From Streptomyces antioxidans (GTDB lineage Bacteria > Actinomycetota > Actinomycetes > Streptomycetales > Streptomycetaceae), in assembly GCF_000968685.2 (NCBI RefSeq), contig NZ_LAKD02000033.1:62001-126000 (forward strand): a stretch of 64,000 nucleotides of DNA. The letters run 5' to 3'. The position numbers were made by a program, and so were the translations under genes. Below the pieces are notes generated by a model. That model had not been told where the DNA came from and did not search any database. It saw only the letters and a list, made by a program, of their open reading frames with translations. Below are positions 23,782-33,080 of this stretch, piece after piece; the first letter of the stretch is position 1, and every line of letters begins with the position of its first letter.

Positions 23782-24094
23782 GGTCTCAATCCCCCTTCTG
23801 AGACGGCCTTTTGAGATCACGCAGCAGCGGGCCCGAGCACGGATTGCCACGATTCCGGCCCACTTCTCCAGGATCCCAGGCACCACTGACAATCCATCGG
23901 CCGACGCATGCGCGGCCTCTCAGCGCGAGGGGCCGTCAATCCGTAAGCTGTGCACGTCAGACGGACGACAACGGAACAACCGCGGCGAACCGACGGCAGT
24001 TCGACGGCAAGCAGCAAGCGGACACGGCAAGCAGACGGCAGCGGATGGGGCTCCCCACCAGGGGTTAACTCCCCACCGGAGGTAGGGGACGGAC
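23782..24094. other. Upstream region of the Ser/Thr kinase gene
   Basis: A 313-base gap between divergent genes. It is less GC-rich near 23960-24060, where CGGCA and GACGG are repeated, and ends with GGAGGTAGGGG, a strong ribosome-binding region for ATG 24095. No gene is seen. Confidence 0.5.
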
Positions 24095-25480
24095 ATGGCG
24101 ATGATGCGGCTCCGGCGCGAGGACCCGCGTGTCGTCGGCTCCTTCCGCCTCCACCGGCGGCTCGGCGCGGGCGGCATGGGGGTGGTCTACCTCGGCTCCG
24201 ACCGGCGCGGGCAGCGGGTGGCCCTGAAGGTGATCCGTCCGGATCTCGCGGAGGACCGGGAGTTCCGGTCCCGGTTCGCCCGGGAGGTCTCCGCCGCGCG
24301 GCGGATCCGCGGCGGCTGTACGGCCCGGCTGGTGGCCGCCGACCTGGAGGCCGACCGCCCCTGGTTCGCCACCCAGTACGTACCGGGCCCGTCCCTCCAC
24401 GACAAGGTGAACGAGGAGGGCCCGCTGCCCGCCGCTCAGGTCGCGTCGATCGGGTCGGCGCTGGCGGAGGGGCTGTTGGCGGTCCATGAGGCGGGGGTCG
24501 TCCACCGCGACCTCAAGCCCTCCAACATCCTGCTCTCCCCCAAGGGCCCGCGCATCATCGACTTCGGCATCGCCTGGGCGACCGGGGCCAGCACCCTCAC
24601 CCACGTGGGTACGGCGGTCGGCTCGCCGGGCTTCCTCGCGCCCGAGCAGGTGCGGGGCGCGGCGGTGACCCCGGCGACCGACGTCTTCGCGCTCGGCGCC
24701 ACGCTCGCGTACGCCTCGACGGCGGACTCGCCGTTCGGCCACGGCAGTTCCGAGGTGATGCTGTACCGGGTGGTCCATGAGGAGCCGCAGCTGATCGGCG
24801 TTCCGGACGCGCTGGCGCCGCTGCTGCACGCCTGCCTGGCGAAGGACCCGGAGGACCGGCCGAGCACGTTGCAGCTGTCGCTGCGGCTTAAGGAGATCGC
24901 GGCGCGGGAGGCGCATGGTGCCGGCACCGGTGCCGGTACCGGTGCGGGTGCTGCGGGTGCCGGTGCTGGCGGGCACGGTGGCGGGGGCGGGGGCTACGGT
25001 GGCGGGCCGGGGCGTCCCCCTGCGCGGCGCCCCGAGGCGTACGCCGACCAGCAGACGGAGCGGCGCCCCGGTGGAACGCCCGCGCCGCGGAGTGGGCCGC
25101 CGTCCCAGCGGCCGGGGGCCAGTACGGGTGGTGGCTCGGGCCGCCCCGCGGGGCGGAACACGCCCGCGCGCCCGGCACAGCGCCGGAGTGGCTCGCGGCC
25201 GCCCGCACGGACGGACCGCTCGGGGCGTCCGGCCCAGACCGTGCGTACGTCGGCGAACGGACGCCGTCCCGGCGGGCCGAACCGTCGGCTGCTGCGGCAG
25301 CGGCTGACCGTGTTCGTGGTGGTGACGCTGCTGGTGGCGCTGGGGATCGCGGCGGCGCAGGGCTGTCAGGGTCCGGCGAGCGGGCTGGGCGCGCCGCCGC
25401 CCGGGCCGACGGGGGCGGTCTCGTCGGCGGCGCCGGGCTTGGCGCCGGGCTTGGTGGCGGATGCGGTGGGGGCTCCGTAG
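24095..25480 (+). CDS. Membrane-anchored Ser/Thr protein kinase
   Basis: A 461-residue Hanks-type kinase. The P-loop is GAGGMGVVY (from residue 24) and the catalytic Lys lies in VALKVI (Lys45). HRDLKPSN and IDFGIAW are near residues 145-170, and the activation segment ends SPGFLAPEQV. The kinase domain ends near residue 270. A Gly/Pro/Arg-rich linker follows, then one helix (LTVFVVVTLLVALGIAAAQG) and a short tail outside. It has no PASTA repeats, so any sensor must be elsewhere. Confidence 0.93.
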   Translation: MAMMRLRREDPRVVGSFRLHRRLGAGGMGVVYLGSDRRGQRVALKVIRPDLAEDREFRSRFAREVSAARRIRGGCTARLVAADLEADRPWFATQYVPGPSLHDKVNEEGPLPAAQVASIGSALAEGLLAVHEAGVVHRDLKPSNILLSPKGPRIIDFGIAWATGASTLTHVGTAVGSPGFLAPEQVRGAAVTPATDVFALGATLAYASTADSPFGHGSSEVMLYRVVHEEPQLIGVPDALAPLLHACLAKDPEDRPSTLQLSLRLKEIAAREAHGAGTGAGTGAGAAGAGAGGHGGGGGGYGGGPGRPPARRPEAYADQQTERRPGGTPAPRSGPPSQRPGASTGGGSGRPAGRNTPARPAQRRSGSRPPARTDRSGRPAQTVRTSANGRRPGGPNRRLLRQRLTVFVVVTLLVALGIAAAQGCQGPASGLGAPPPGPTGAVSSAAPGLAPGLVADAVGAP

Positions 25481-26291
25481 CGGACTCGGTGGTGGGCTCG
25501 GTGGTGGCCGAACCTGACGGCCGCTAGGGCGCGTGCGACGGATCGTGGCGCCTGCGGCGGGCTATTCCCCTACCCGCCCCTTCCCACAACTGGGGCTCCG
25601 CCCCAGACCCCGGGGACCGGGGCCCCGGCCACGCGGCACAAACGCGTACCGACGCCGCACGATGGGGCGGCGAGAGGAAGGCACCAAAACGCGGCTCCGC
25701 CCCAGGCCCCAGGGTCCAGGGCGAAGCCCCTGCCACACGGCAGCCCGGCGTTGCGGACCGCCGCCCCAGACCCCAGGGGCCCCAGACCCCAGGGGCCCCA
25801 GACCCCAGGGGCCCGAGGCCCGGGGCTCCTGCCACGCGGCACACGCGCGTACCCACGCCGCAGGAAGGGGCAGAGACAGGAAGCGCCAAGACGCGGGTCC
25901 GCCGCGTGCGGGACTTGCCCCAGACCCCAGGATCCAAGGGTGAGGCCCTGTCCACACGGCGGCGCCACAGCCCGACACTGCGGGCCACCGCCCCAAACCC
26001 CAGAGACCCGCATGCGACACCCCTGCCCACATGGCAGAACCACAGCCCGACACTGCGGGCCACCGCCCCAAACCCCAGAGGCCCGCGGGCGACACCCCTG
26101 CCCACACAGCAGAGCCACAGCCCGATCTGTGGGGCTTCGCCCCAGACTCCGGGGGCCGGGGCGAAGTCCTTGCTGTGCGGCGGAATCGCATACCGATGTG
26201 GGGGGGGAGGGGAAAGTGCCGGGTCTGGGGCCCGTCTCAGGCCCCCGTCGGGCAGGGGTGGCGCCCCTGGTGCGTGGGGGTCCCGCAGTCG
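25481..26291. repeat. 811-base convergent intergenic region full of repeats
   Basis: This lies between the kinase stop and the methyltransferase stop. It holds a dispersed 68-bp repeat (25546-25613, also at 45086-45153), three 16-bp units AGACCCCAGGGGCCC(C/G) at 25768-25815, and a 75-bp tandem repeat at 25965, 26040 and, degenerate, 26115. Many GGGGCTCCGCCCC-type hairpins are present. Long ORFs across it are artefacts: they follow the repeats and have no ribosome-binding sites. Confidence 0.85.
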
Positions 26292-27110
26292 TCAGGGAAT
26301 CGGTCTGCCCGATGTGACCGCGTAGAAGGCGACGGCCGCCGCCGCGCCTACGTTGAGGGAGTCCACGCCGTGGGCCATGGGGATGCGGACCCACTCGTCC
26401 GCGGCCATCAGCGCCTGGGTGGAGAGGCCGTCGCCCTCCGCGCCCAGCATCAGGGCGGCCCGCTCCAGGCGGTGCGGGGCCGCGTCGTCGATGGTGGTGG
26501 CCTTCTCGTCGGGGGTCAGCGCGAGGATCTTGAAGCCCGCCTCGCGTACCGCCTCCAGGCCGCGCGGCCAGCTTTCCAGCCGGGCGTACGGCACGGAGAA
26601 GACGGCGCCCATGGAGACCTTGACCGAGCGGCGGTAGAGGGGGTCGGCGCAGTCCGGGGAGAGGAGCACGGCGTCCATGCCGAGGGCCGCCGCGCTGCGG
26701 AAGATGGCGCCGGTGTTGGTGTGGTCGTTGACGGACTCCATGATGGCGACGCGCCGCGCGTCCGCCAGGATGGTCTGCGCGTCCGGCAGCGGCTTGCGCT
26801 GCATGGAGGCGAGGGCGCCGCGGTGGACGTGGTAGCCCGTCACGCGTTCGGCCAGTTCGGGGCTGACGGCGTAGACGGGGGCGGGGACGTCCTCGATCAC
26901 GTCCCGCATCACATCGACCCACTTGGACGACAGCAGCATCGAGCGCATCTCGTAACCGGCGACCCGGGCGCGCCGGATCACCTTCTCGCCCTCGGCGATG
27001 AACAGGCCCTCGGCCGGTTCCCGCTTGCGTCGTAGCTCCACATCGGTCAGACCCGTGTAGTCGCTCAGCCGCGGGTCGTCCGGATCATCGACGGTGATGA
27101 GATCAGCCAC
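26292..27110 (-). CDS. TrmH/SpoU-family RNA 2'-O-methyltransferase
   Basis: A 272-residue SPOUT enzyme. The C-terminal knot is visible as NDHTNTGAIFRSAAALGMDAV, then LMLGAEGDGLS and ADEWVRIPMAHGVDSLNVGAAAAVAFYA. These three blocks are TrmH motifs 1-3, binding S-adenosylmethionine. The N-terminal domain (FIAEGEKVIRRARVAG) is of the substrate-binding L30e-like type. The target is probably rRNA or tRNA ribose; the exact site cannot be told. It ends in a repeat-rich convergent region. Confidence 0.93.
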   Translation of the reverse strand: MADLITVDDPDDPRLSDYTGLTDVELRRKREPAEGLFIAEGEKVIRRARVAGYEMRSMLLSSKWVDVMRDVIEDVPAPVYAVSPELAERVTGYHVHRGALASMQRKPLPDAQTILADARRVAIMESVNDHTNTGAIFRSAAALGMDAVLLSPDCADPLYRRSVKVSMGAVFSVPYARLESWPRGLEAVREAGFKILALTPDEKATTIDDAAPHRLERAALMLGAEGDGLSTQALMAADEWVRIPMAHGVDSLNVGAAAAVAFYAVTSGRPIP

Positions 27111-27190
27111 TTAAGTGATACTGCCTTGTCCTGGATGCCGTGCCAATGAGCCCGACGCGAATAAGTTACCGGCGGTTACGCCTAGTGATG

Positions 27191-28426
27191 TCAGCGGCGG
27201 CCGTGGGATCGGTGGTCAGGGGACGACAGGGCTACCACCTCGCCGATCACCACGACCGCCGGGGGCCGTACGCCCTCGGCCGCGACCCGCTCCCCGACGG
27301 TGGCGAGGGTCGCGTCCACCCGGCGCTCGGCGGGGGTGGTGCCCTCCTGGACCACGGCGACGGGGGTGTCTGCGGCGCGGCCGTGGGCGACGAGGGCCGC
27401 GGCGATGGCGCCGATCTTCTCGACGGCCATGAGCAGCACCAGCGTGCCGCGCAGCCTGGCCAGCGCCGCCCAGTCCACCAGGGAGCTGGGGTCGTCGGGG
27501 GCGACATGGCCGCTGACCACCGTGAACTCATGCGCGACGCCCCGGTGGGTGACCGGGATCCCGGCCGCGCCCGGAACGCTGATGGAGCTGGAGATGCCGG
27601 GCACGACGGTGCACGGGACACCCGCCTCGGCGAGCGCCTCCGCCTCCTCCATGCCGCGCCCGAAGACGAAGGGGTCGCCGCCCTTGAGGCGGACCACCGA
27701 CTTGCCCGCCTTGGCGTGCTCGATCAGCGCGTTGTTGATCGCCTCCTGGGCCATGAAGCGGCCGTACGGGATCTTCGCCGCGTCGATCACCTCGACATGC
27801 GGCGGCAGTTCATCGAGCAGATCGCGCGGGCCCAGGCGGTCGGCCACCACCACGTCCGCCTCGGCGAGGAGACGGCGGCCGCGCACGGTGATCAGGTCCG
27901 GATCGCCCGGGCCGCCGCCCACCAGCGCCACATGGGGGCCGCGGGTGCGGTGGCGGGGCGCGGCGAGGGTGCCGTCCCGCAACCCCTCCACCACGGCGTC
28001 CCGCACGGCGGCGGAGCGGCGCGGGTCCCGTCCGGTGAGGACGGCCACGGTGACGCCCTCGCTCCGCCCGGTGGCCGGGGTCCAGGCGGAGGCGGCCTCG
28101 GCGTCATCGCTGCGCACGCACCAGACGCGGCGCGCCTCGGCCTCGGCGGACGCGGCGGCGTTGGCCTCCGGGTCGTCGGTGGTGATCAGGACGTACCAGG
28201 CGCCCTCGAAGTCGCCCTCCTGGTAGCGGCGGCGCTCCCAGCGCACCTCCCCCGCCTCCGCCATGGCCTCCACGGAGGCCGTGGCGGACGGCGAGATCAG
28301 CAGGATGTCCGCACCGGCCGCTATCAGCGCGGGCAGCCGGCGCTGGGCGACCTGACCCGCCCCGAGGACGACGACACGCCGCCCGGAAAGGCGCAGCCCG
28401 ACCGGGTATGCGAAGTTTTCGGACAT
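27191..28426 (-). CDS. cobA: Siroheme/cobalamin precursor synthase (CysG-like)
   Basis: A 411-residue two-part enzyme. The first 150 or so residues are a precorrin-2 dehydrogenase/ferrochelatase-like Rossmann domain (RVVVLGAGQVAQRRLPALI). The remainder is uroporphyrinogen-III C-methyltransferase: VALVGGGPGDPDLITVRG, VVRLKGGDPFVFGRG and GIPVTHRGVAHEFTVVSGH. It makes precorrin-2 by two methylations and can oxidise it to sirohydrochlorin. The next genes downstream are bluB-cobT and, further along, cobL, so the cobalamin branch is likely served. Confidence 0.95.
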   Translation of the reverse strand: MSENFAYPVGLRLSGRRVVVLGAGQVAQRRLPALIAAGADILLISPSATASVEAMAEAGEVRWERRRYQEGDFEGAWYVLITTDDPEANAAASAEAEARRVWCVRSDDAEAASAWTPATGRSEGVTVAVLTGRDPRRSAAVRDAVVEGLRDGTLAAPRHRTRGPHVALVGGGPGDPDLITVRGRRLLAEADVVVADRLGPRDLLDELPPHVEVIDAAKIPYGRFMAQEAINNALIEHAKAGKSVVRLKGGDPFVFGRGMEEAEALAEAGVPCTVVPGISSSISVPGAAGIPVTHRGVAHEFTVVSGHVAPDDPSSLVDWAALARLRGTLVLLMAVEKIGAIAAALVAHGRAADTPVAVVQEGTTPAERRVDATLATVGERVAAEGVRPPAVVVIGEVVALSSPDHRSHGRR

Positions 28427-28498
28427 GGCGGTGCGGCTCTCCTCGTGCGAAGCAACGGCCGCTGCGGCGCTGGAGCGGCTGATCGTCTGTGGGGCGGA

Positions 28499-28528
28499 GC
28501 CCCCGCCGCCACCCTACGCGGCGGGGGC
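28499..28528 (-). terminator. Terminator of the bluB-cobT gene
   Basis: A perfect 11-bp GC stem (28499-28509 with 28518-28528) and an 8-base loop lie six bases past the stop of bluB-cobT, in the 107 bases before the cobA start. Confidence 0.7.
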
Positions 28529-28533
28529 ACGCG

Positions 28534-31500
28534 TCAGTTCTTCTCCGTGACCCCGGCGGAGTCGAACGTGGCCACCTCGTGCATCGCCCGTGCGGCGCTC
28601 TGCACCACCGGCAGGGCGAGCAGCGCCCCGGTGCCCTCGCCGAGCCGCAGGTCCAGGTCGACCAGGGGGCGCAGCCCCAGCTTGTTCAGGGCCGCCACAT
28701 GGCCCGGCTCGGCGCTGCGGTGGCCCGCGATGCAGGCCGCCAGCACCTCGGGCGCGATGGCGCGGGCGACCAGCGCGGCGGCGCCCGCGCTCACCCCGTC
28801 CAGGATCACGGGCGTACGCAGCGAGGCGCCGCCCAGCAACAGCCCGGCGATCGCGGCGTGCTCCAGGCCGCCGATCGCCGACAGGACGGCGATGGGGTCG
28901 GCCGGATCGGGCTGGTGCAGCTCCAGCCCGCGCCGTACGACATCGATCTTGCGCGCGTGCATCTCGTCGTTGATGCCCGTGCCGCGCCCGGTCACCTCGG
29001 CCGGGTCGGCGCCGGTGTAGATGGAGACCAGGGCGGCCGACACGGTGGTGTTGGCGATCCCCATCTCCCCGGTGAGCAGCGCCTTGTTCCCCGCGGCCAC
29101 CAGATCGCGGGCGGTCTCGATGCCCACCTCGATGGCGCGCAGCACCTCCTCGCGGTTGAGCGCGGGGCCGACGGTGAAGTCCCCGGTGCCCGCCCGCACC
29201 TTGCGCGGCAGCAGACCGGGGGTGCTGGGCAGCTCGCTCGCCACGCCGACGTCCACGACGCACACCTCGGCGCCCACCTGGCCCGCGAAGGCGTTGCAGA
29301 CCGCGCCGCCGCCCAGGAAGTTGGCCACCATCTGGCCGGTGACCTCCTGCGGCCAGGCGGTGACGCCCTGGGCGTGCACCCCGTGGTCGCCCGCGAAGAC
29401 CGCCACGGCGGCGGGCTCCGGGATCGGCGGCGGGCACTGCCGGGACAGCCCGCTCAGCTGGGCCGAGATGATCTCCAGCATGCCGAGCGCGCCGGACGGC
29501 TTGGTCATCCGCTTCTGCCGCTCCCACGCCTCGCCGAGCGCCTTGGCGTCCAGCGGGCGGATGCCCCGCAGGGTCTCCTGGAGCAGGTTGTGCGGGTCCC
29601 CGCCGGGCAGGGTGCGGCGGCCGTACGCCTCCTCGTGGACGACCCAGGACAGCGGGCGGCGCTTGGACCACCCGGCCTTCATCAGCTCCGGCTCCTCCGG
29701 GAACTCGTCGACGTATCCGACGCACAGATACGCCACGGCCTCCAGGTGCTCGGGCAGCCCGAGCTCCCGCACCATCTCGCGCTCGTCGAAGAAGCTGACC
29801 CAGCCGACGCCCAGGCCCTCGGCGCGGGCGGCGAGCCAGAGGTTCTCCACCGCGAGCGCGGAGGAGTACGGCGCCATCTGCGGCTGGGTGTGCCGACCGA
29901 GGGTGTGGCGGCCACCGCGGGTGGGGTCGGCGGTGACGACGATGTTGACCGGGGTCTCGAGGATGGCCTCGATCTTCAGTTCCTTGAACTGCTTGGCCCG
30001 GCCCTTGGGGAGGGACTTGGCGTACGCGTCCCGCTGGCGCGTGGCCAGCTCGTGCATGGCGCGCCGGGTCTCCGCCGAGCGGATCACGACGAAGTCCCAC
30101 GGCTGGGAGTGCCCCACGCTGGGCGCGGTGTGCGCGGCCTCGAGCACGCGCAGCAGGACTTCGTGCGGGATGGGGTCGGGCCGGAAGCCGTTACGGATGT
30201 CCCGGCGCTCGCGCATCACGCGGTGGACGGCGGCGCGCTCGGCCTCGTCGTACCCGTCGGCGCGGGGGCCGAAGGGGATGGGGTCCGCTTCGGGGTCCGA
30301 GTCGGGGTCGGGGTCGGATTCCGGGTCGGATTCGGGGTCGGTGTCTGGCTCGGCTTCTGCGTCGGCTTCTGCGTCGGTTTCCGACTCGGGGGCCGTCTCG
30401 GATTCCGGCTCGGTTTTCGATTCGGTTTCCGGCTTGGGGTCTGCGTCCTCGGGGGCCGTCTTGGGAGTCACGTCCTCTGGGGCCGTCTCGGGATCCGATG
30501 CGGGCTCGGACTCCGGGGCGGGGCTGACGGCGTTCTCGCCGTTGGAGGTGGTGGCTTCGGCGTCAGCGGCTTCGGAGGCGCTTGCGTTGGGCTCCGTGGC
30601 TTCGGCGGGTTCGACGGCTTCCGCGTCCGTGGTGTCCGGCTCGGCGGTCTCGGGCTCGGGCTCGGTGGCTTCCGTGGCGTCGGATGCCGGAGTACCGGCC
30701 TCCGGCTCCGTGGCCGCCTGATCGGTGGCCCGGGTCTCGGCCTCGGCGGTTTCGCCTTCGGAAGCCGTTTCGGGGGCCGTGGCCTCGGCTTCGGCGGGTT
30801 CGGCGCCCGCCCCTGCCTCGGCCTCCGCCGTGGGCTCGGTGGCCTCCGTACCGGTCTCCGGCGCTGCCTCTGCGGTCGCTCCCGCCTCCGCCCCGGCGAC
30901 CGTCGCCTCTGCCTCGGCATGCTCGGACGCCTGTGCCTCGGGCGCCTCGCTCGCGGCGGCCTCGGCGTCCGGGGTGTTCACCGCCTCGGCCTCGGGGGCC
31001 TGCCCCTCCGGTGACGGCACCTCAGCCACGGCACCGGCCGCTGTCTCGGAGGTCTCCGCCTCAGCAGCGATCGGTCCGGGCTCCGGCTCGGCCGCCGACT
31101 GCTCCTCGGCGGGCGCCTCTTGCCGAGGCGCCTCGACAACGGCCGGTTCCGCGTTGAACACCTCGGGCTGCGGCGTCTCGTCGGCCACTATCGAGTGACC
31201 CGGGTCCACGGCGCCCTGCTCCACCGTTTCGGCGGGCTGCTCCGGGAGTTGCTGAGCGGAATCCTGGGCGGGGGCCTCGGCGGCGGGAGCGGGCGGCATC
31301 GCGATCGGCTCATGGGCCAGCTGGGCCGGGATCTCCGGCGCGGCCTCCGCGACCGGGCCCGGGACCGGCTGGACCCCGGGCCGTTCGGTGACGGGCTCGG
31401 TCTGGGCCTGGGCCGGGATGTCGACAGCCTGTTCCTCGGCCGGGGCGGGCTGCGGTACGGGCTCCCCGGCCTGGGCCGGGATGGCCGCACCCGTCTGGTG

Positions 31501-32799
31501 CGGGTCCACGACGGCCGGGTCCACATACCCCTGATCCATCGCGAGCGGCTGCGCCTCCGGCGCCACCGCCCCGGGCTGGGCGAACTGCTCGGGTGCCGGC
31601 TCCGCTTCGGGCGCCTCCGCGACCTGGGGCTCCTCTGCCGGAACGCCCGTCTCCACGGGGGCGGCCTGGTGCACCGGGGGCGTGGAGTCCCACGCGTCCC
31701 CCGGCGGCGGGGCGTCGACGAGCTGGGAGAGGTCAGCGAGCTGGGGCCCGGGGAGCCGCCCCGGGTCGTCGGGCTGCGGGGTGAAGTACTGCGGCCCGGC
31801 GGCGTACTGGGGCGCGGTCGAGTAGTCCACTGCGAGATGCTGCTCGGGCATGACCGGCTGCTGCCCAGGCATGACCGGCTGCTGCTCGGGGACGACGAAC
31901 TGCTCGGGCGCGGCGAACGGCTGCTCAGGCATCACGAATTGCTGTGGCCCGGCGAACTGCTGCCCGGCCATCCCGCCCTGTCCGACCATTCCGCCCTGCT
32001 CGGGCGCCACCCCGTCCTGGTCGGCCATCCCGCCCTGCTCGGGCCCCGGGACGCCATGCTGCGCCCCCGCCTCGTATTCGGGCTGCACCCCCACCCCGTA
32101 CTCGGGCTGCGGCTCGGCCCGTACCTCCTGCTGGGCCGCGGCCTGATGCGGCACCTGCGGCTGCGGCTCAGGCGCGACCTGCTGCTCCGGGGCCTCCGGG
32201 GCCTCCTGGACGGCATGCGGCTCGGGCGGAACCTGCTGCTCCGGTACCGCCCGCGGCTGGGGATCCGGCTGGCGTACGGGCGCGGCGTGCCGACCCGCCG
32301 CCGGACCCCGGTCGGCGAGCGAACGCACCACACCGCCGGAGGTGTCGGGCACCGGCGGGCCCATGTGGAGCGGCCGCCGGGCGGGGGCGGTGGGCGCCGC
32401 GTAGGCGACCGGGGCGGGGGTGGGCTGCGGTACGGGCTGCTCCGCCACGGGCTGTGGCTCGGGCATCTGGGTCTCGGCGTACGCGGCGGGGTCGAGCGCA
32501 CCCGCCTCGTACGCGGGGTCGAGCACACCCGCCTCGTACCCCCCGTTCTGATACTGGCCCTGCTGCTCGCTCCAGGCGCCCTGGGCACCCGGCATCAGCA
32601 GCAGATCGTCCTCCTCGCCCACGTGTTCCGGGCCGTCGAGAAAGGTGTAGGCGGCACCGGGAGGGACACCGGGTTGCGACTGTTCGATGTAACCGGCGTC
32701 GGCCGGCGGGGCATGGACATCCGCCGGGTGCGGGTGTCCGAGTCGTCCGCCTGCGTTCTCCGGCAGTCCCTCGCCCGGGACCTGGCCGGTGTCGGTCAT
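28534..32799 (-). CDS. cobT: BluB-CobT fusion with a giant disordered N-terminus
   Basis: A 1421-residue protein in three parts. Residues 1 to about 850 are low-complexity, rich in Pro, Glu, Ala and Gln, with no fold visible. About 852-1065 is BluB (RRDIRNGFRPDPIPHEVL, VGHSQPWDFVVIRSAE), the flavin-destroying enzyme that makes dimethylbenzimidazole. About 1066-1421 is CobT (FAGDHGVHAQGVTAWPQEVT, LTGEMGIANTTVSAALV, LRLGEGTGALLALPV), which turns that base into alpha-ribazole phosphate; the Glu of LGEGTGA is catalytic. Consecutive steps of the lower-ligand pathway are thus joined. ATG 32799 has GAGGGG upstream. Confidence 0.95.
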   Translation of the reverse strand: MTDTGQVPGEGLPENAGGRLGHPHPADVHAPPADAGYIEQSQPGVPPGAAYTFLDGPEHVGEEDDLLLMPGAQGAWSEQQGQYQNGGYEAGVLDPAYEAGALDPAAYAETQMPEPQPVAEQPVPQPTPAPVAYAAPTAPARRPLHMGPPVPDTSGGVVRSLADRGPAAGRHAAPVRQPDPQPRAVPEQQVPPEPHAVQEAPEAPEQQVAPEPQPQVPHQAAAQQEVRAEPQPEYGVGVQPEYEAGAQHGVPGPEQGGMADQDGVAPEQGGMVGQGGMAGQQFAGPQQFVMPEQPFAAPEQFVVPEQQPVMPGQQPVMPEQHLAVDYSTAPQYAAGPQYFTPQPDDPGRLPGPQLADLSQLVDAPPPGDAWDSTPPVHQAAPVETGVPAEEPQVAEAPEAEPAPEQFAQPGAVAPEAQPLAMDQGYVDPAVVDPHQTGAAIPAQAGEPVPQPAPAEEQAVDIPAQAQTEPVTERPGVQPVPGPVAEAAPEIPAQLAHEPIAMPPAPAAEAPAQDSAQQLPEQPAETVEQGAVDPGHSIVADETPQPEVFNAEPAVVEAPRQEAPAEEQSAAEPEPGPIAAEAETSETAAGAVAEVPSPEGQAPEAEAVNTPDAEAAASEAPEAQASEHAEAEATVAGAEAGATAEAAPETGTEATEPTAEAEAGAGAEPAEAEATAPETASEGETAEAETRATDQAATEPEAGTPASDATEATEPEPETAEPDTTDAEAVEPAEATEPNASASEAADAEATTSNGENAVSPAPESEPASDPETAPEDVTPKTAPEDADPKPETESKTEPESETAPESETDAEADAEAEPDTDPESDPESDPDPDSDPEADPIPFGPRADGYDEAERAAVHRVMRERRDIRNGFRPDPIPHEVLLRVLEAAHTAPSVGHSQPWDFVVIRSAETRRAMHELATRQRDAYAKSLPKGRAKQFKELKIEAILETPVNIVVTADPTRGGRHTLGRHTQPQMAPYSSALAVENLWLAARAEGLGVGWVSFFDEREMVRELGLPEHLEAVAYLCVGYVDEFPEEPELMKAGWSKRRPLSWVVHEEAYGRRTLPGGDPHNLLQETLRGIRPLDAKALGEAWERQKRMTKPSGALGMLEIISAQLSGLSRQCPPPIPEPAAVAVFAGDHGVHAQGVTAWPQEVTGQMVANFLGGGAVCNAFAGQVGAEVCVVDVGVASELPSTPGLLPRKVRAGTGDFTVGPALNREEVLRAIEVGIETARDLVAAGNKALLTGEMGIANTTVSAALVSIYTGADPAEVTGRGTGINDEMHARKIDVVRRGLELHQPDPADPIAVLSAIGGLEHAAIAGLLLGGASLRTPVILDGVSAGAAALVARAIAPEVLAACIAGHRSAEPGHVAALNKLGLRPLVDLDLRLGEGTGALLALPVVQSAARAMHEVATFDSAGVTEKN

Positions 32800-33080
32800 G
32801 CGTACCCCTCGCCCATCGCTAGTGCTCCTTCCAACCGCCTACCACCGAGAGCAAGCCCCCCTGAGCAAGAACGAGCATGCGCCGTGCGCGGCACGTAGAC
32901 ACGCCCGAGGCTTGCCTACCGCGGCCCCACCAAGGGAGGGGCACATTCCGGCCTTTGGCCAATAAAGCGCCGAACGCCGGGCAGCGGTACAGGCAGTACA
33001 ACGATCCGCCAGCCTACCCCGCGCGGTGGCCCGGGAAGGTCACCGGGGCGAAGCACGGGGCGAACGTCACAAGGACAAAA
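32800..33080. other. 281-base gap upstream of bluB-cobT
   Basis: This holds the probable bluB-cobT promoter. I looked for a cobalamin riboswitch on both strands and found no B12 box. The run CCCGGGAAGGTCACCGGGG on the plus strand recalls one part of it but lacks the rest. No gene seen. Confidence 0.5.

Noticed and set aside
25570-26922. 450-residue minus-strand ORF across the repeats and the methyltransferase
   Set aside because: It follows the tandem repeats, has no ribosome-binding site and is out of frame with the clear TrmH-family protein.
28489-31014. 841-residue ORF antisense to bluB-cobT with Gly/Phe/Arg repeats
   Set aside because: It mirrors the low-complexity coding of the fusion protein and has no start site.
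32800-33080. Cobalamin riboswitch near the cob genes
   Set aside because: CCCGGGAAGGTCACCGGGG on the plus strand recalls one element, but it is on the strand opposite to the cob genes and no B12 box follows on either strand.
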